Source of the DNA: a bacterium
GTDB lineage: Bacteria > Planctomycetota > Planctomycetia > Pirellulales > Pirellulaceae
Reading direction: 5' to 3'
Length of the DNA stretch: 15,168 nt
NCBI GenBank assembly: GCA_030432015.1
Contig: JAUIHJ010000088.1
Location: forward strand, 1-15,168
Shown: one piece after another, positions 1 through 8,045 of the stretch
Layout: each line of letters begins with the position of its first letter
How positions within the stretch are numbered: position 1 is the stretch's first letter
Position numbers and translations under genes: made by a program
Notes under the pieces: generated by a model
Database searches by the model: none
Told to the model about the DNA's origin: nothing
The model's input: only the letters and a program-made list of their open reading frames with translations

Positions 1-1
1 C

Positions 2-415
2 TTCGTGTTCGCACAGAATGAAAATCAGTACACCCTGTGTGTCGACGAGGAGTGGTCCGGCTGCAATCGCGAAGGCAAGGGCCAGCGGCTGTTTGACGAT
101 GAGGGCGAGCGGACGGAGTATCTGAGCCGCATGCTGAAATTCCTGGAAGAATCACAAGCCCACTTTGCCCGCACGCAGACCTACTGCAACCGGCTGAAGG
201 AGTTGGAATTGCTGGAGCCGATGAAAGCGGATTTCACGTTCCCCGGCGGTGAAAAGAAGTCGTTAGGCGGCTTCATGGCGGTGAGCCGTGAAAAGCTGAA
301 GAACCTGCCGGCGGAGAAGTTGGCGGAACTTGCCAAGACCGACGAGCTGGAATTGACCTACATCCACTTGCTTTCCATGAACAACTTCCGTCGCGTGATG
401 GAACGCGGCGCGTAG
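2..415 (+). CDS. SapC family protein, C-terminal part (5' end outside window)
   Basis: The reading frame is open from the first bases of the window and ends at TAG 413-415, leaving about 137 residues. The GTG at position 5 is only the first start-like codon in view; the preceding codon TTC continues the frame, so the gene begins upstream. The sequence matches the C-terminal half of the SapC family: an ENQ..LC-DEEWSGCN segment, a glycine-rich RLFDDEG turn followed by helix EYL..ML.FL, then KELELLEPM, a GGFM strand and a final helix rich in KLAELAKTDELEL. SapC-like proteins were named after a Campylobacter surface-layer-associated protein, but the role of most members is unknown. Whole family members are roughly 230-260 residues, so about half is missing here. 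Family assignment is fairly secure; function is not. Confidence 0.82.
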   Translation, partial: FVFAQNENQYTLCVDEEWSGCNREGKGQRLFDDEGERTEYLSRMLKFLEESQAHFARTQTYCNRLKELELLEPMKADFTFPGGEKKSLGGFMAVSREKLKNLPAEKLAELAKTDELELTYIHLLSMNNFRRVMERGA

Positions 416-437
416 TGTGGCGCGGCAACATGTCTTG

Positions 438-480
438 CGAACCCCTTGCGCGGCCTGCCGCGTAAGGGGTTCGTATTTTT
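438..480 (+). terminator. Intrinsic terminator after the SapC gene
   Basis: Arms 438-453 and 458-473 form a 16-base-pair stem (one G-T wobble at 448/463) with a 4-base loop CCTG, followed directly by TATTTTT. The T-run lies only on the plus-strand side, so it terminates the SapC transcript, 22 bases after its stop codon. The convergent cytochrome gene on the minus strand ends 60 bases away and would read into the stem without a T-run. Confidence 0.9.
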
Positions 481-539
481 GGCAACCGTTAATCGGCTCC
501 GCTTCTACCGCTGACCGACACGCAGTGTGGCAAGAAACG

Positions 540-1673
540 TCAGCCACGATCGCCCTCGTCGCGTGGCGTTACGGTCTGCGAATCCGACGGCGTCACCCAC
601 TGGGTTGACCCCGTCAGGCTCTTGAGAAACGCGACCAGCAGATCGATTTCATGGTCGCTGAGGTTGAGCGGTTCCAGGAGTGCGTCCCGGTGAGGATTCT
701 GGCCGCCACCTTGGTTGTAAAACACGACCACATCGCGCAGCGTTGCGATGCTTCCATCATGCATGTAGGGAGCTGACTTCGCGACATCGCGTAGCGTCGG
801 CGTCTTGAAGCGACCCCTGTCCTGCTCCTGCCCGGTCACTTCGAACCGTCCCAGGTCGAGCGGTTGTCGGCCCCAGGAAACACCCGTGTTGTGCAGCCGT
901 TCATCGGTGTAATTGCGCCCCTGATGGCACTTCCAGCAGCCGCCACGGCTTTCGAAAATCCAGAGTCCAACCCGTTCATTGGGGGTCAGCGCCGAGGCGT
1001 CGCCGGCCTGAAAGCGGTCGGCGCGACTGTCGCCGGAAAGCAAGGTGCGTTGAAACCCGGCCAGCGCTTTGGCCAGATTGTCCGCCGTGACCTCGCCACC
1101 ATAGGCTTCCCGAAACTGGCGTACGTAGCTCGTGTCGGCCTGCAGCCGCGCAACCGCTTCGTCGACCGACGAGGCCAGTTCGATCTTGTTGCCAATCGGT
1201 AACAGAGCTTGCTCTTCCAACGTGGCGGCGCGCCCATCCCAGAAAAACGACGTGCCATAAACGCGGTTCATCAGGGCCGGTGAATTTCGTCGTCCTCGCG
1301 CGCCGCCAACACCGATTGCGCGTGGATCGGGAGTTGCGAACGCATGCGCAGGATCGTGGCAGCTTGCACACGCAGCGGATCGATCGGCCGATAGAACTGG
1401 ATCGAAGAAGAGCCGTCGACCCAAGGCGATCCGTGGTGCCGTCAGCCCGTTGTCGTCTGGAATCTGCCGCTCGTCGCCGAGCCCCAGCGGCACTTCCCCG
1501 AGCAGCACAGGGGGCAACCGGTCGGGAGGCAACAGCGGGCGTTCATCCCCATGGATCACAGGCACCATTCCCAGGCCAGCGAATGCGATCGCCAAGATTG
1601 TCCCGGCGAAAAGGACGAGGCTTGCCGTCAGGCCCCCGCCGATGCGCAATCGCAAGACCGTTGGTGCAACCAT
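540..1673 (-). CDS. Di-heme cytochrome c peroxidase / MauG family protein
   Basis: A 377-residue protein with two c-type heme motifs: C102-A-S-C105-H106 in a segment typical of the family (ACASCHDPAHAF), and C246-W-K-C249-H250. Other family marks are LG..LFFDPVLS before heme 1, the RRNSPAL and FFWDGRA segments after it, and TPTLRDVAKSAPYMHDGS near the C terminus. An N-terminal hydrophobic segment (about residues 11-38) acts as signal anchor or signal peptide, placing the hemes in the periplasm. The family reduces hydrogen peroxide with electrons from small cytochromes or, in MauG-type members, oxidises protein substrates; which applies here cannot be told. The frame stays open 84 codons further upstream, but ATG at 1673-1671 is preferred: it has GGAG seven bases before it and sits directly before the hydrophobic segment. 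The gene converges on SapC and diverges from the lipoprotein gene. Confidence 0.88.
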   Translation of the reverse strand: MVAPTVLRLRIGGGLTASLVLFAGTILAIAFAGLGMVPVIHGDERPLLPPDRLPPVLLGEVPLGLGDERQIPDDNGLTAPRIALGRRLFFDPVLSADRSAACASCHDPAHAFATPDPRAIGVGGARGRRNSPALMNRVYGTSFFWDGRAATLEEQALLPIGNKIELASSVDEAVARLQADTSYVRQFREAYGGEVTADNLAKALAGFQRTLLSGDSRADRFQAGDASALTPNERVGLWIFESRGGCWKCHQGRNYTDERLHNTGVSWGRQPLDLGRFEVTGQEQDRGRFKTPTLRDVAKSAPYMHDGSIATLRDVVVFYNQGGGQNPHRDALLEPLNLSDHEIDLLVAFLKSLTGSTQWVTPSDSQTVTPRDEGDRG

Positions 1674-1807
1674 GACATTACTCCATCCACTGGGCAGACC
1701 TCGGCACGCCCCCATTGTCTGCCAATGCGTGGCGACCACAAGCGTTTTGGCAATGTATGGTACTTCGGTTCGAGTCGCCACCGGAAGTTGGTTGACCCCG
1801 CGAGATG

Positions 1808-1852
1808 TGAATGTCACGATAGGATTTCGGAAAGTCGTATTCATGACGTTCA
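1808..1852. repeat. Imperfect inverted repeat in divergent intergenic region
   Basis: Between the cytochrome start (1673) and the lipoprotein start (1906) lies TGAATGTCA at 1808-1816 and, 27 bases on, TGACGTTCA at 1844-1852, which is its reverse complement at 8 of 9 positions. Such a pair could be a binding site for a dimeric regulator of either divergent gene. A TTGACC hexamer at 1792-1797 is a possible -35 for the plus-strand gene, but I see no good -10 at the right distance. This is a weak candidate. Confidence 0.25.
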
Positions 1853-1905
1853 TTGACGGGAGTTTCACTTCCCCATCGTTTCCCGTCTTGTCTGGAGGAT
1901 GTACC

Positions 1906-2490
1906 GTGAAACTCGTTCGAGTCATCTACACCGGCGCGTTGACCGGCCTGGTCGCGGCGACGCTGATCGGTTGCAACAATGCCAAGCTACAGGAATTGGC
2001 CGACAAGGCCAAAGATGCAGCGTCGAAGGGCGCCGAGACGGTAAAGAAACAAGTCAGCTCGACCACGGCGGACGTGCAAGAGACGTTGCAGTTGGCTGGC
2101 GACATCAAGCTGACGCTGGACACGCCCGTCGAAACCAAGGCGTGTTACGCGAGGTTTATCGCCCAGGGGTCGCAACGGCCAACGGTCTTCGAACTGCGAA
2201 GTTACAATTCGCCAGACCAGGAATCGGCTCCCTCGGTCTTTTTTCACGCCCAAGTCCGCGCGGCCTCGCCTGCAGAACTCTCCGGTCAGATTGTCTCGGG
2301 GCGTCTCTTTGTTCAGGCCACCATCGATGGACCTACCTGGTATTCCGACACAGGAAGTCCGGCCGAAGTCAAGATTACCTCCGTCGACGACAAGACGCTG
2401 ACCGCGGAGATCGTCAATGCGACCGTACGGAACACCCGGAGCGACGCTGCAATCGACGCGACGGGCACATTCAATGCTGTGCACCAATAG
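1906..2490 (+). CDS. Putative lipoprotein of unknown function
   Basis: A 194-residue protein starting at GTG 1906, chosen because GGAGG at 1894-1898 lies seven bases upstream and because the N terminus is then a lipoprotein signal: basic K2/R5, hydrophobic stretch, and lipobox L20-I21-G22-C23. After lipidation at C23, residues 24-62 form a highly charged, alanine-rich amphipathic helix (AKLQELADKAKDAASKGAE and onward), similar in style to LEA/apolipoprotein-like helices. Residues 65-194 look beta-rich, with alternating hydrophobic strands (KLTLDTPVETKACYARF, TVFELRSY, SGRLFVQATI, LTAEIVNATV). I do not recognise a family. It is the first gene of a plus-strand run and may be co-transcribed with the exported protein starting 113 bases downstream. 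An overlapping open frame starting at ATG 1899 is considered a shadow. Confidence 0.78.
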   Translation: MKLVRVIYTGALTGLVAATLIGCNNAKLQELADKAKDAASKGAETVKKQVSSTTADVQETLQLAGDIKLTLDTPVETKACYARFIAQGSQRPTVFELRSYNSPDQESAPSVFFHAQVRAASPAELSGQIVSGRLFVQATIDGPTWYSDTGSPAEVKITSVDDKTLTAEIVNATVRNTRSDAAIDATGTFNAVHQ

Positions 2491-2492
2491 GC

Positions 2493-2518
2493 CTCGATGC
2501 CGCCGCTGCTGCGTCGAG
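2493..2518 (+). other. Short hairpin after the lipoprotein gene
   Basis: CTCGATGC (2493-2500) and GCGTCGAG (2511-2518) pair over 8 positions with one wobble around a 10-base loop, starting two bases after the stop codon. No T-run follows, so it could be an attenuating or mRNA-stabilising hairpin rather than a terminator. It may also be chance in GC-rich DNA. Confidence 0.3.
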
Positions 2519-2603
2519 CGTACGACAGCGGACACGGACCTTCGAAGTGACGGTGGTCCTTCGCCATGCGATATTCGCCCAGACTATCAAGCGAGTTTCT
2601 TTC

Positions 2604-4478
2604 ATGATTGATTTCATCGACTCACTCCGTTGGCTTCGTCTTTTCACGTTCACATGCGTCGTCCTCGCGGCGGGCGGCACCGGCAGTTCCCGCGTGGCGA
2701 TGGCGGCGAACCCCAGCAACAAGGATTTCGATGCAGGCATTGCCGTTCACGGGAAGACTGCCGCAGCGGGCTTGGCCAAGCAGGCCCAGACGCTGTACGA
2801 AGAGTCGAATGCCGCGACGCTCAAGTTTGCCGAAGCCGTCAAGAGCAATAAGGTCGCTCGGCTGTCCTGGCAACCGCTGGGCCAAAACGACGTGCGGCTC
2901 AATCAACTCCGGCGGATCGCCCAGCAGTTGGAGATCTTGGGGGAAACGGCCGGTGTCGATTATCAGATGCGGGCGAATTCACTGTTTCGAACGACCGGTG
3001 ACATCATCGATGCGTTTCGTGCCGAACCGACCTCGCAACGGCAGTTGGATAAGGTTCGACTGGCGCTCCAGAAACAGGAGCCGGCCCGCATCAAGGAGGT
3101 GGAAAGACTGACAAAAATGGCCCGCGAGGGCCAATGGGAAGCGGCTGAAACCGAGCTCTATCGCTTTCTGGATCAGCTCGGCGTGGCCACCACTTGCCTG
3201 TTCAACCCTGAGAAACGACCGATCTATGCGCCATTTGCGGAAGTCCAGGCGGCCATCGATCAGGCGATGCGTCAGGCGCGTGTTACCCAGGCAAAGCAGC
3301 TCTTAACGGAGCGGCGGCAGGCCGAAACCCCTGACTTCGCGGCGGTGTTGAGCGAAGTGCAGGCGGCCGCAACGTCACTGGCAGCGTCAGGAACGGCCAC
3401 TCTGGACGGTAGCGTCCTCACCGGGCCAGATGCGATCACCGCCATTGGCGAGCGTTGGGCGGAAGTTCAGGTCAAGTCAATCCGTTGCCGCACGCTGGAT
3501 TGGCTGCTTGCGAATTCCATGGAGGCCTATGGCGGCACCGGCGAGGGCCAGAAGCCCAGTTCCATCGTTAGCGAGTATGCAAATTTCAGCGCGGCAATGA
3601 TGAACGCGCTGGCACAGTTAATCGAGTCCGATGCGAATCGGACCTCCGGGCCCGATGCTGCCGCCTTGTATGTCGCTTACCTGCGGGCCTGCGCGCCGCT
3701 CATCCGACGTTCGGCGAATCAGAACCTGGCGCCCGTCCTCAATCCTGCGCTGCAGAGCCTGGCCAACCGCGCCCCGCAGTTTCCCGCGGAAGTTGCCGCC
3801 TACACCGAAGGGACCGGCGACTTGTTGCGGTGGCGGGCACGGGTTGCGCGCGGCTTGGCGGTGGCCCGCGCGGACACCTTCCCGTCGATCGACCGCTTGA
3901 TGTTCGAGGCGACGCGCGACGAAGGAAATTATCTTGGCCTGTATTCCGCGAACGCCTCTTCGGCGAGCGGCGCTGCCTTACATGCCTCCGCTCCCGAAGT
4001 CATGTTGCGTCCGATCGAGCGACTTCAAGGAAAACAAGCACACGCCTTGGATGTCGTCCGGCTCGGTGGCAACGGCCCCGTGGCAATCGCCCGCTATCGG
4101 GCGCGCAGCTACGCGAATATCCCGGCACCGCTCGACCTGGCGGCTGAAATCGACGCGTTGAAGGTCGATCTAATGGTTAGCGAAGATCGCCCCGCACTCT
4201 CCATGTTCGCGGCGGTCGCCGTCGATTCGGCAGAACGTGGCGACCTGGTGGCAGCCGGCGGCACGATCGTCAACCAATATCTCGAATCCCTTACGACGCG
4301 ATTCGCCGCGCTTCCGACGGCTGCGAGTATTCTCACGCCACTGGGCACGATTCCGCCAGAACAGACAGACTCTAGCTACCGCAATCAAGTGCTGATGCGG
4401 TTCGATCTCACGCCGAACTGGGTGCAGCATGACTTCTTCTTTGCCGAGTTGTCGAATTCCCCAGGGGCGACAGAATAA
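2604..4478 (+). CDS. Exported helical protein of unknown function
   Basis: A 624-residue protein. The start ATG 2604 is chosen because it begins a signal peptide: R9/R12, hydrophobic core LFTFTCVVLAAGG, and a likely cleavage site after A32-M33-A34. The frame is open far upstream, but that stretch overlaps the lipoprotein gene in another frame and reads as arginine-rich nonsense. The ribosome binding site is poor (AGCGAG). The mature protein looks almost entirely alpha-helical, rich in alanine, glutamine and leucine, with many heptad-like stretches (for example residues 42-75, 90-150 and 180-250). There are few cysteines and no catalytic motif that I recognise. The C-terminal 100 residues end in a more aromatic segment (NWVQHDFFFAEL). 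I do not recognise a family; it could be a planctomycete-restricted exported protein. It lies 113 bases downstream of the lipoprotein gene on the same strand. Confidence 0.8.
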   Translation: MIDFIDSLRWLRLFTFTCVVLAAGGTGSSRVAMAANPSNKDFDAGIAVHGKTAAAGLAKQAQTLYEESNAATLKFAEAVKSNKVARLSWQPLGQNDVRLNQLRRIAQQLEILGETAGVDYQMRANSLFRTTGDIIDAFRAEPTSQRQLDKVRLALQKQEPARIKEVERLTKMAREGQWEAAETELYRFLDQLGVATTCLFNPEKRPIYAPFAEVQAAIDQAMRQARVTQAKQLLTERRQAETPDFAAVLSEVQAAATSLAASGTATLDGSVLTGPDAITAIGERWAEVQVKSIRCRTLDWLLANSMEAYGGTGEGQKPSSIVSEYANFSAAMMNALAQLIESDANRTSGPDAAALYVAYLRACAPLIRRSANQNLAPVLNPALQSLANRAPQFPAEVAAYTEGTGDLLRWRARVARGLAVARADTFPSIDRLMFEATRDEGNYLGLYSANASSASGAALHASAPEVMLRPIERLQGKQAHALDVVRLGGNGPVAIARYRARSYANIPAPLDLAAEIDALKVDLMVSEDRPALSMFAAVAVDSAERGDLVAAGGTIVNQYLESLTTRFAALPTAASILTPLGTIPPEQTDSSYRNQVLMRFDLTPNWVQHDFFFAELSNSPGATE

Positions 4479-4671
4479 ACCTGTTGTGCGGAATGTAGTC
4501 CCCCGGCGAGATAGCGGATCGACGCAGCCTGGGAAAGCGTTAGAGAAAATGCCACCGGTTGGCCGATGAAATGGGCTGTCGGTGACGGATAACTGGCTGG
4601 ACGGTATTGCAGCTTCGGCGCGCCAACAATCGGAAACCACGGATCGGGCTGGTCAACATAGCAACTGATTC

Positions 4672-6300
4672 GTGGTGGATATCGTGCCCAAAAGCAACTC
4701 CAGCTTCCTCAAGCTGCACGTCGAAAACATTTCCGACGTTGCTGCTGACGCCTCCCTCGTCCCTGGTTTGGACCGTTTCTGCCGAGTCTTTGAAGAGATG
4801 ACCGGCTGGTCATTGAGCAAGGCCGGCGACAGCCAACGCCGTCTTGAGGGAAAGGCAGAATTCCTGCTGCCCGCTGACGCGGAAGATTGCGGCCTTGTCT
4901 TGAGACCGGCCAGGCCAACAACTGCCAACTCCGTGACGGCCAATCCGATGCCGGCGAGCACGCGATCCGAACGTCGCGCCGTTCGAGATCAGCTCGACGG
5001 ACCGCTTGAATTGGGCAAGGCGCGGCAGTTGGCCGAGGCGATGGCGGAAGTGCTTGAGGAATTACAGCAGACGCGCCGAGCGTTGGTGGAACGCGAAGCG
5101 GAGTTGGCGGCAGGGGTCCCCGTGGCCGCGAGGCGTGACGAGGAGGCCCACCTGGCACTTCGATTGGAGGCCATTCTGCAGGGCGGCGCCGAAGCCATCG
5201 GCTGTCAAGCCGCCGCCGTCTATATGCTGGACGACGCGACGACCGAGCTTGAGATGCGCAGCAGTTGGGGCCTCCCCAACCAACGTCTCTTCGAGCCAGC
5301 GCGTCCGTTACGCGGTTCCGTCGCTGATCTGGAAGCCTTGATTGGTCATGCGGTGATCATCAACGACGCAGACTTGTTGCCGCGCTGGAACATTCCCGAG
5401 CCCTACGCGGCCGCGATCTGCGTACCTGTATCGAGTCCCACCGAGCCGTTGGGCACCCTGTGGATGTTTGCCGATCGGGTTACCGAATTTACTCCCGAGC
5501 AGACGAATCTCGTCGATATCATTGCCGGTCGGGTCTCCGCGGAGTTGCAACGAGAAGCGTTGCTGACCGAATGCGTTTCTTCAAAACACGTGGACCGGCA
5601 ACTTGTGCGGGCTGCCCAATGGCAAAGGGATCACCATCCCAATGTCATGCCGCTGCTGGAAGACTGGCGATTGGTCGGCTGGACTTCTGAGAGCCCAATG
5701 TTGAATTCCGGCTTCTTCGATTGGTTCGTTCCCAGCGACGGGTCCTTGGCGGTCACCCTGGGGCATGGCGCCGGGCCAATGATCCAATCCGCACTCACGG
5801 CCGCCACGCTGCAATCCTCCATCCGATCGCACGCTCAACACGTGCACGACCCCTGCGAGTTACTCGGCCAAGTCAACGAAACACTCTGGAACGGATCCGC
5901 TGGCGGCAACTTTGCCTCGGCGTTTTTCGGCATGATCGATCCTGACACGGGTGTCCTGCGATACTGCGCTGCGGGAGAGACGGGCGCCTTGCTGGTCGGC
6001 AGGCAGGGCGTGACCCTGCTGACAAGTCCATCGCCACCGCTGGCCGGCGAACCGGACAACAACTTCCGCCAGCAGACCGTGCAACTCGACCGGGGCGACT
6101 TTGTCGTGCTGTTCAAGCCGACGGTGATCCTGCCCGGATCGGAAGACACCAAGATGATGGATGCGTCGATGCTGGCGGCAGCCTTGGAGACGACGTATTC
6201 GCCTGCGGATAACTTGCTGGATGCCGTTTGCGCGGCGATCGATGACCTGGCGCCAGCGGCCGACCATGCGGTCTTGATTGTGCACCGAGCCAGTGAATGA
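4672..6300 (+). CDS. GAF domain plus degenerate SpoIIE/PP2C phosphatase-fold protein
   Basis: A 542-residue cytoplasmic protein. Residues 1-75 form an unrecognised domain (LDRFCRVFEEMTGW). Residues about 110-148 are a charged coiled coil. Residues about 157-300 are a GAF domain (AVYMLDDATTELEMRSSWG, AICVPVSS..EPLGTLWMF, FTPEQTNLVDIIAGRVSAEL). Residues about 310-540 follow the SpoIIE/RsbU phosphatase fold. In that domain the usual GGDFYD is N345-S-G-F-F-D350, the usual GDVSGHG is G364-H365-G-A-G, the usual AGH is A434-G435-E436-T437, and the usual YTDG is F481-K-P-T484. Only D350 and D531 of the expected acidic residues remain, so metal-dependent activity is doubtful. An in-frame TGA at 4666 limits the start to GTG 4672, 4675 or 4684; no strong ribosome binding site distinguishes them. 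No anti-sigma factor or antagonist gene lies beside it. Confidence 0.82.
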   Translation: MVDIVPKSNSSFLKLHVENISDVAADASLVPGLDRFCRVFEEMTGWSLSKAGDSQRRLEGKAEFLLPADAEDCGLVLRPARPTTANSVTANPMPASTRSERRAVRDQLDGPLELGKARQLAEAMAEVLEELQQTRRALVEREAELAAGVPVAARRDEEAHLALRLEAILQGGAEAIGCQAAAVYMLDDATTELEMRSSWGLPNQRLFEPARPLRGSVADLEALIGHAVIINDADLLPRWNIPEPYAAAICVPVSSPTEPLGTLWMFADRVTEFTPEQTNLVDIIAGRVSAELQREALLTECVSSKHVDRQLVRAAQWQRDHHPNVMPLLEDWRLVGWTSESPMLNSGFFDWFVPSDGSLAVTLGHGAGPMIQSALTAATLQSSIRSHAQHVHDPCELLGQVNETLWNGSAGGNFASAFFGMIDPDTGVLRYCAAGETGALLVGRQGVTLLTSPSPPLAGEPDNNFRQQTVQLDRGDFVVLFKPTVILPGSEDTKMMDASMLAAALETTYSPADNLLDAVCAAIDDLAPAADHAVLIVHRASE

Positions 6301-6331
6301 TCCAGGGCGGCAAGCCTGGAGAAGAAAAAAG

Positions 6332-6415
6332 TGCGGGTGAGAGGACTCGAACCTCCACCGGGTTGCCCCGACATGGCCCTCAACCATGCGCGTCTGCCAG
6401 TTCCGCCACACCCGC
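6332..6415 (-). tRNA. tRNA-Leu(GAG)
   Basis: On the minus strand the sequence folds into an 84-base class II tRNA. The acceptor stem GCGGGTG (6415-6409) pairs perfectly with CACCCGC (6339-6333), followed by discriminator A at 6332. The anticodon stem is CATGG/CCATG around loop TTGAGGG, giving anticodon GAG, which reads CUC and CUU leucine codons. The long variable arm has a CGGGG/CCCGG pairing, and the T arm GGAGG-TTCGAGT-CCTCT is regular with a G-T closing pair. CCA is not encoded. A run of six T lies within two bases of the 3' end and could help termination or 3' trailer release. Confidence 0.96.
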
Positions 6416-6432
6416 TCTTTTCGTTCTGACCT

Positions 6433-6460
6433 AGTTTACGGATGCGGCAATGCGGGTCAA
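6433..6460 (-). promoter_or_regulatory. Probable sigma70-type promoter of tRNA-Leu
   Basis: Read on the minus strand, TTGACC (6460-6455) and TAAACT (6438-6433) are separated by 16 bases. The expected start of transcription falls about 10-15 bases before the mature tRNA 5' end at 6415, a sensible leader length. The hexamers match consensus at five of six and four of six positions. Position relative to the tRNA makes this the best promoter candidate in the window. Confidence 0.5.
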
Positions 6461-6590
6461 TGCCCTCAACCGCCACGCAGCCCTCGCCCGGCGATGCACG
6501 TTGCCCACGCCGGCAGCAACGCTGCTGTCCCCGGTGTGCGGTGCTCCCTGAAGCGTTACGCACGGCAAAATCACACGCGACCATTCCGGA

Positions 6591-8045
6591 TCATCCACCG
6601 TCGGTGGGGAAGATTTCAGACAACACGCGTTCGGCGGCCTGCTGCCCGCTATGAATGCAGTGCGGGATCCCGACACCCTGGAAGGCATTTCCGGCGAGTT
6701 GCAAGCCTGCGTGGTGGCTCATGCGGACTTTAATCCGAGCCACTCGATCGTCATGTCCGACATAGTATTGCGGCATGGCTGCCGGGCGGCGGCTGATTTC
6801 GGCCAGTTGCGGTTTCCCTTCAATGCCCAGTAACTCCCCCAGATCACGGGCGGCCAGCGCTTGTAGTTCGTCATCCGGCAACGCGGCGAGTTCCGACTGG
6901 AACGCCCCACCGACAAAAACTCGGACCAGTACATGGCCGTCTGGAGCCCGGCCCGGATACTTGATGCTGGAAAAACTCCCCGACAGAATCTGTCGATTCT
7001 CGATCCGGGGGACCACAAAACCGAATCCGTTCAGCGGATGTGCAATCTGCTCGCGCCGGTACGCCAGGCTCACGATCGAACAGCTTTCTTGGGGAATCGC
7101 GCCCAACTCGGCGGCCAGTTCCGAATCGACTTCGCCGGTCAACTTCGCCGTGGCCGAAACCGATGTTGCCAAGATGACGGCATCGAAGGCATGGCGACCG
7201 GCATCTGCGCCATTCACTTCGACATGCCATTGGGTGCCATGTCGCGCCAGTCGGGAGACGGCGGCATCGAGTCGTATGGAATCAGCTGGCAGGCGCGCGG
7301 CAATGGCGTCAACGAAGCTCGACATTCCGTCCCGCGGCGCCACGAACATGCTATACCGGGCACCACTCTCCCCGCCGGCCGCCTGGCCCTTCTGCTGGCG
7401 GCGGAACCCGCGCGTCAAGCTCCCATATTTGAGTTCCAGATCACGGAAGCGGCGCATCGTTGATCGCAGGCTGAGCCGTTCCGGATCGCCCGTGTAGATT
7501 CCGCCAATCATCGGTTGAACGAGCCGGTCGTAGGTTTCGCGACCGAGCCGCCGTCTTACGAAGGACGCCAGACTTTCGTCGTCCTCGTCCGTCCGTTTTC
7601 GAATCAACACTTCGCACGCCAGCCGGAATTTTCCCCAGGGGCTCAAGATTCCTGTCGTGACGACCGGCCAAATTCGAGTCGGTGCCATTACGACAAAACC
7701 GGGCGGGATCTTGAGCAATTTACCGCGGCGAATCACGAACGCGCCCCGGTGATCGGGATTGGTTTCGACAAGTCGGTCGGAAAATCCAATTCGCTCGCAC
7801 AGATCCGTCGCCCACGGAACGTTGGTGATCCAGTTGTCCGCGCCGCCTTCAATTAGATAACCTTCGCGGCGGACAGTTTCCAGCACGCCACCCAGGCGCG
7901 GCGCGGCTTCATACAGGGTTACCGAGACACGCGGTTGCAGCTCGACCAACCGATGTGCGGCGGCCAGCCCGGTAATTCCGCCTCCAATGACCGCGACGCT
8001 CGGCGGATGCGAGGTGGATGCTGCCTCAGATGCCACAGTTTCCAT
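6591..8045 (-). CDS. hemG: Protoporphyrinogen/coproporphyrinogen oxidase, HemY type
   Basis: A 484-residue FAD-dependent oxidase of the oxygen-dependent (HemY-type) class, often named hemG in annotations, that removes six electrons from protoporphyrinogen IX (or coproporphyrinogen III in some bacteria) late in heme synthesis. Visible marks are the dinucleotide-binding motif VAVIGGGITGLAAAHRL (residues 17-33, G21-x-G23-xx-G26), the acidic strand end LYEA, GGVLETV and IEGGADNWI (residues about 52-73), the PMIGGIYTGDPERLSLRS segment, and the C-terminal FAD-contact segment LAGNAFQGVGIPHCIHSG (residues about 450-467). Length fits the family. The start is ATG 8045, 16 residues before the FAD motif; its ribosome binding site is weak. 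No other heme gene is adjacent, so it stands alone between tRNA-Leu and a divergent regulatory region. It could supply heme for the c-type cytochrome nearby, but that is only proximity. Confidence 0.93.
   Translation of the reverse strand: METVASEAASTSHPPSVAVIGGGITGLAAAHRLVELQPRVSVTLYEAAPRLGGVLETVRREGYLIEGGADNWITNVPWATDLCERIGFSDRLVETNPDHRGAFVIRRGKLLKIPPGFVVMAPTRIWPVVTTGILSPWGKFRLACEVLIRKRTDEDDESLASFVRRRLGRETYDRLVQPMIGGIYTGDPERLSLRSTMRRFRDLELKYGSLTRGFRRQQKGQAAGGESGARYSMFVAPRDGMSSFVDAIAARLPADSIRLDAAVSRLARHGTQWHVEVNGADAGRHAFDAVILATSVSATAKLTGEVDSELAAELGAIPQESCSIVSLAYRREQIAHPLNGFGFVVPRIENRQILSGSFSSIKYPGRAPDGHVLVRVFVGGAFQSELAALPDDELQALAARDLGELLGIEGKPQLAEISRRPAAMPQYYVGHDDRVARIKVRMSHHAGLQLAGNAFQGVGIPHCIHSGQQAAERVLSEIFPTDGG

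Noticed and set aside
1674..1925. An 84-codon N-terminal extension of the cytochrome peroxidase frame.
   Set aside because: The start at 1673 has a good ribosome binding site and leads straight into the signal segment; the extension has no signal features and overlaps the start of the lipoprotein gene on the other strand.
1899..2603. A long open frame joining in frame to the 2604-4478 protein, which would give 859 residues.
   Set aside because: The added part overlaps the well-supported lipoprotein gene in another frame, is rich in arginine and would bury the signal peptide at 2604.
6332..6415. The tRNA-Leu gene as an attachment site for an integrated element.
   Set aside because: There is no integrase gene nearby and I found no repeat of the tRNA 3' end elsewhere in the window.
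5835..6584. A 249-codon minus-strand open frame over the GAF-SpoIIE gene and the tRNA.
   Set aside because: It runs antisense through a supported coding region and straight through tRNA-Leu, with no family resemblance.
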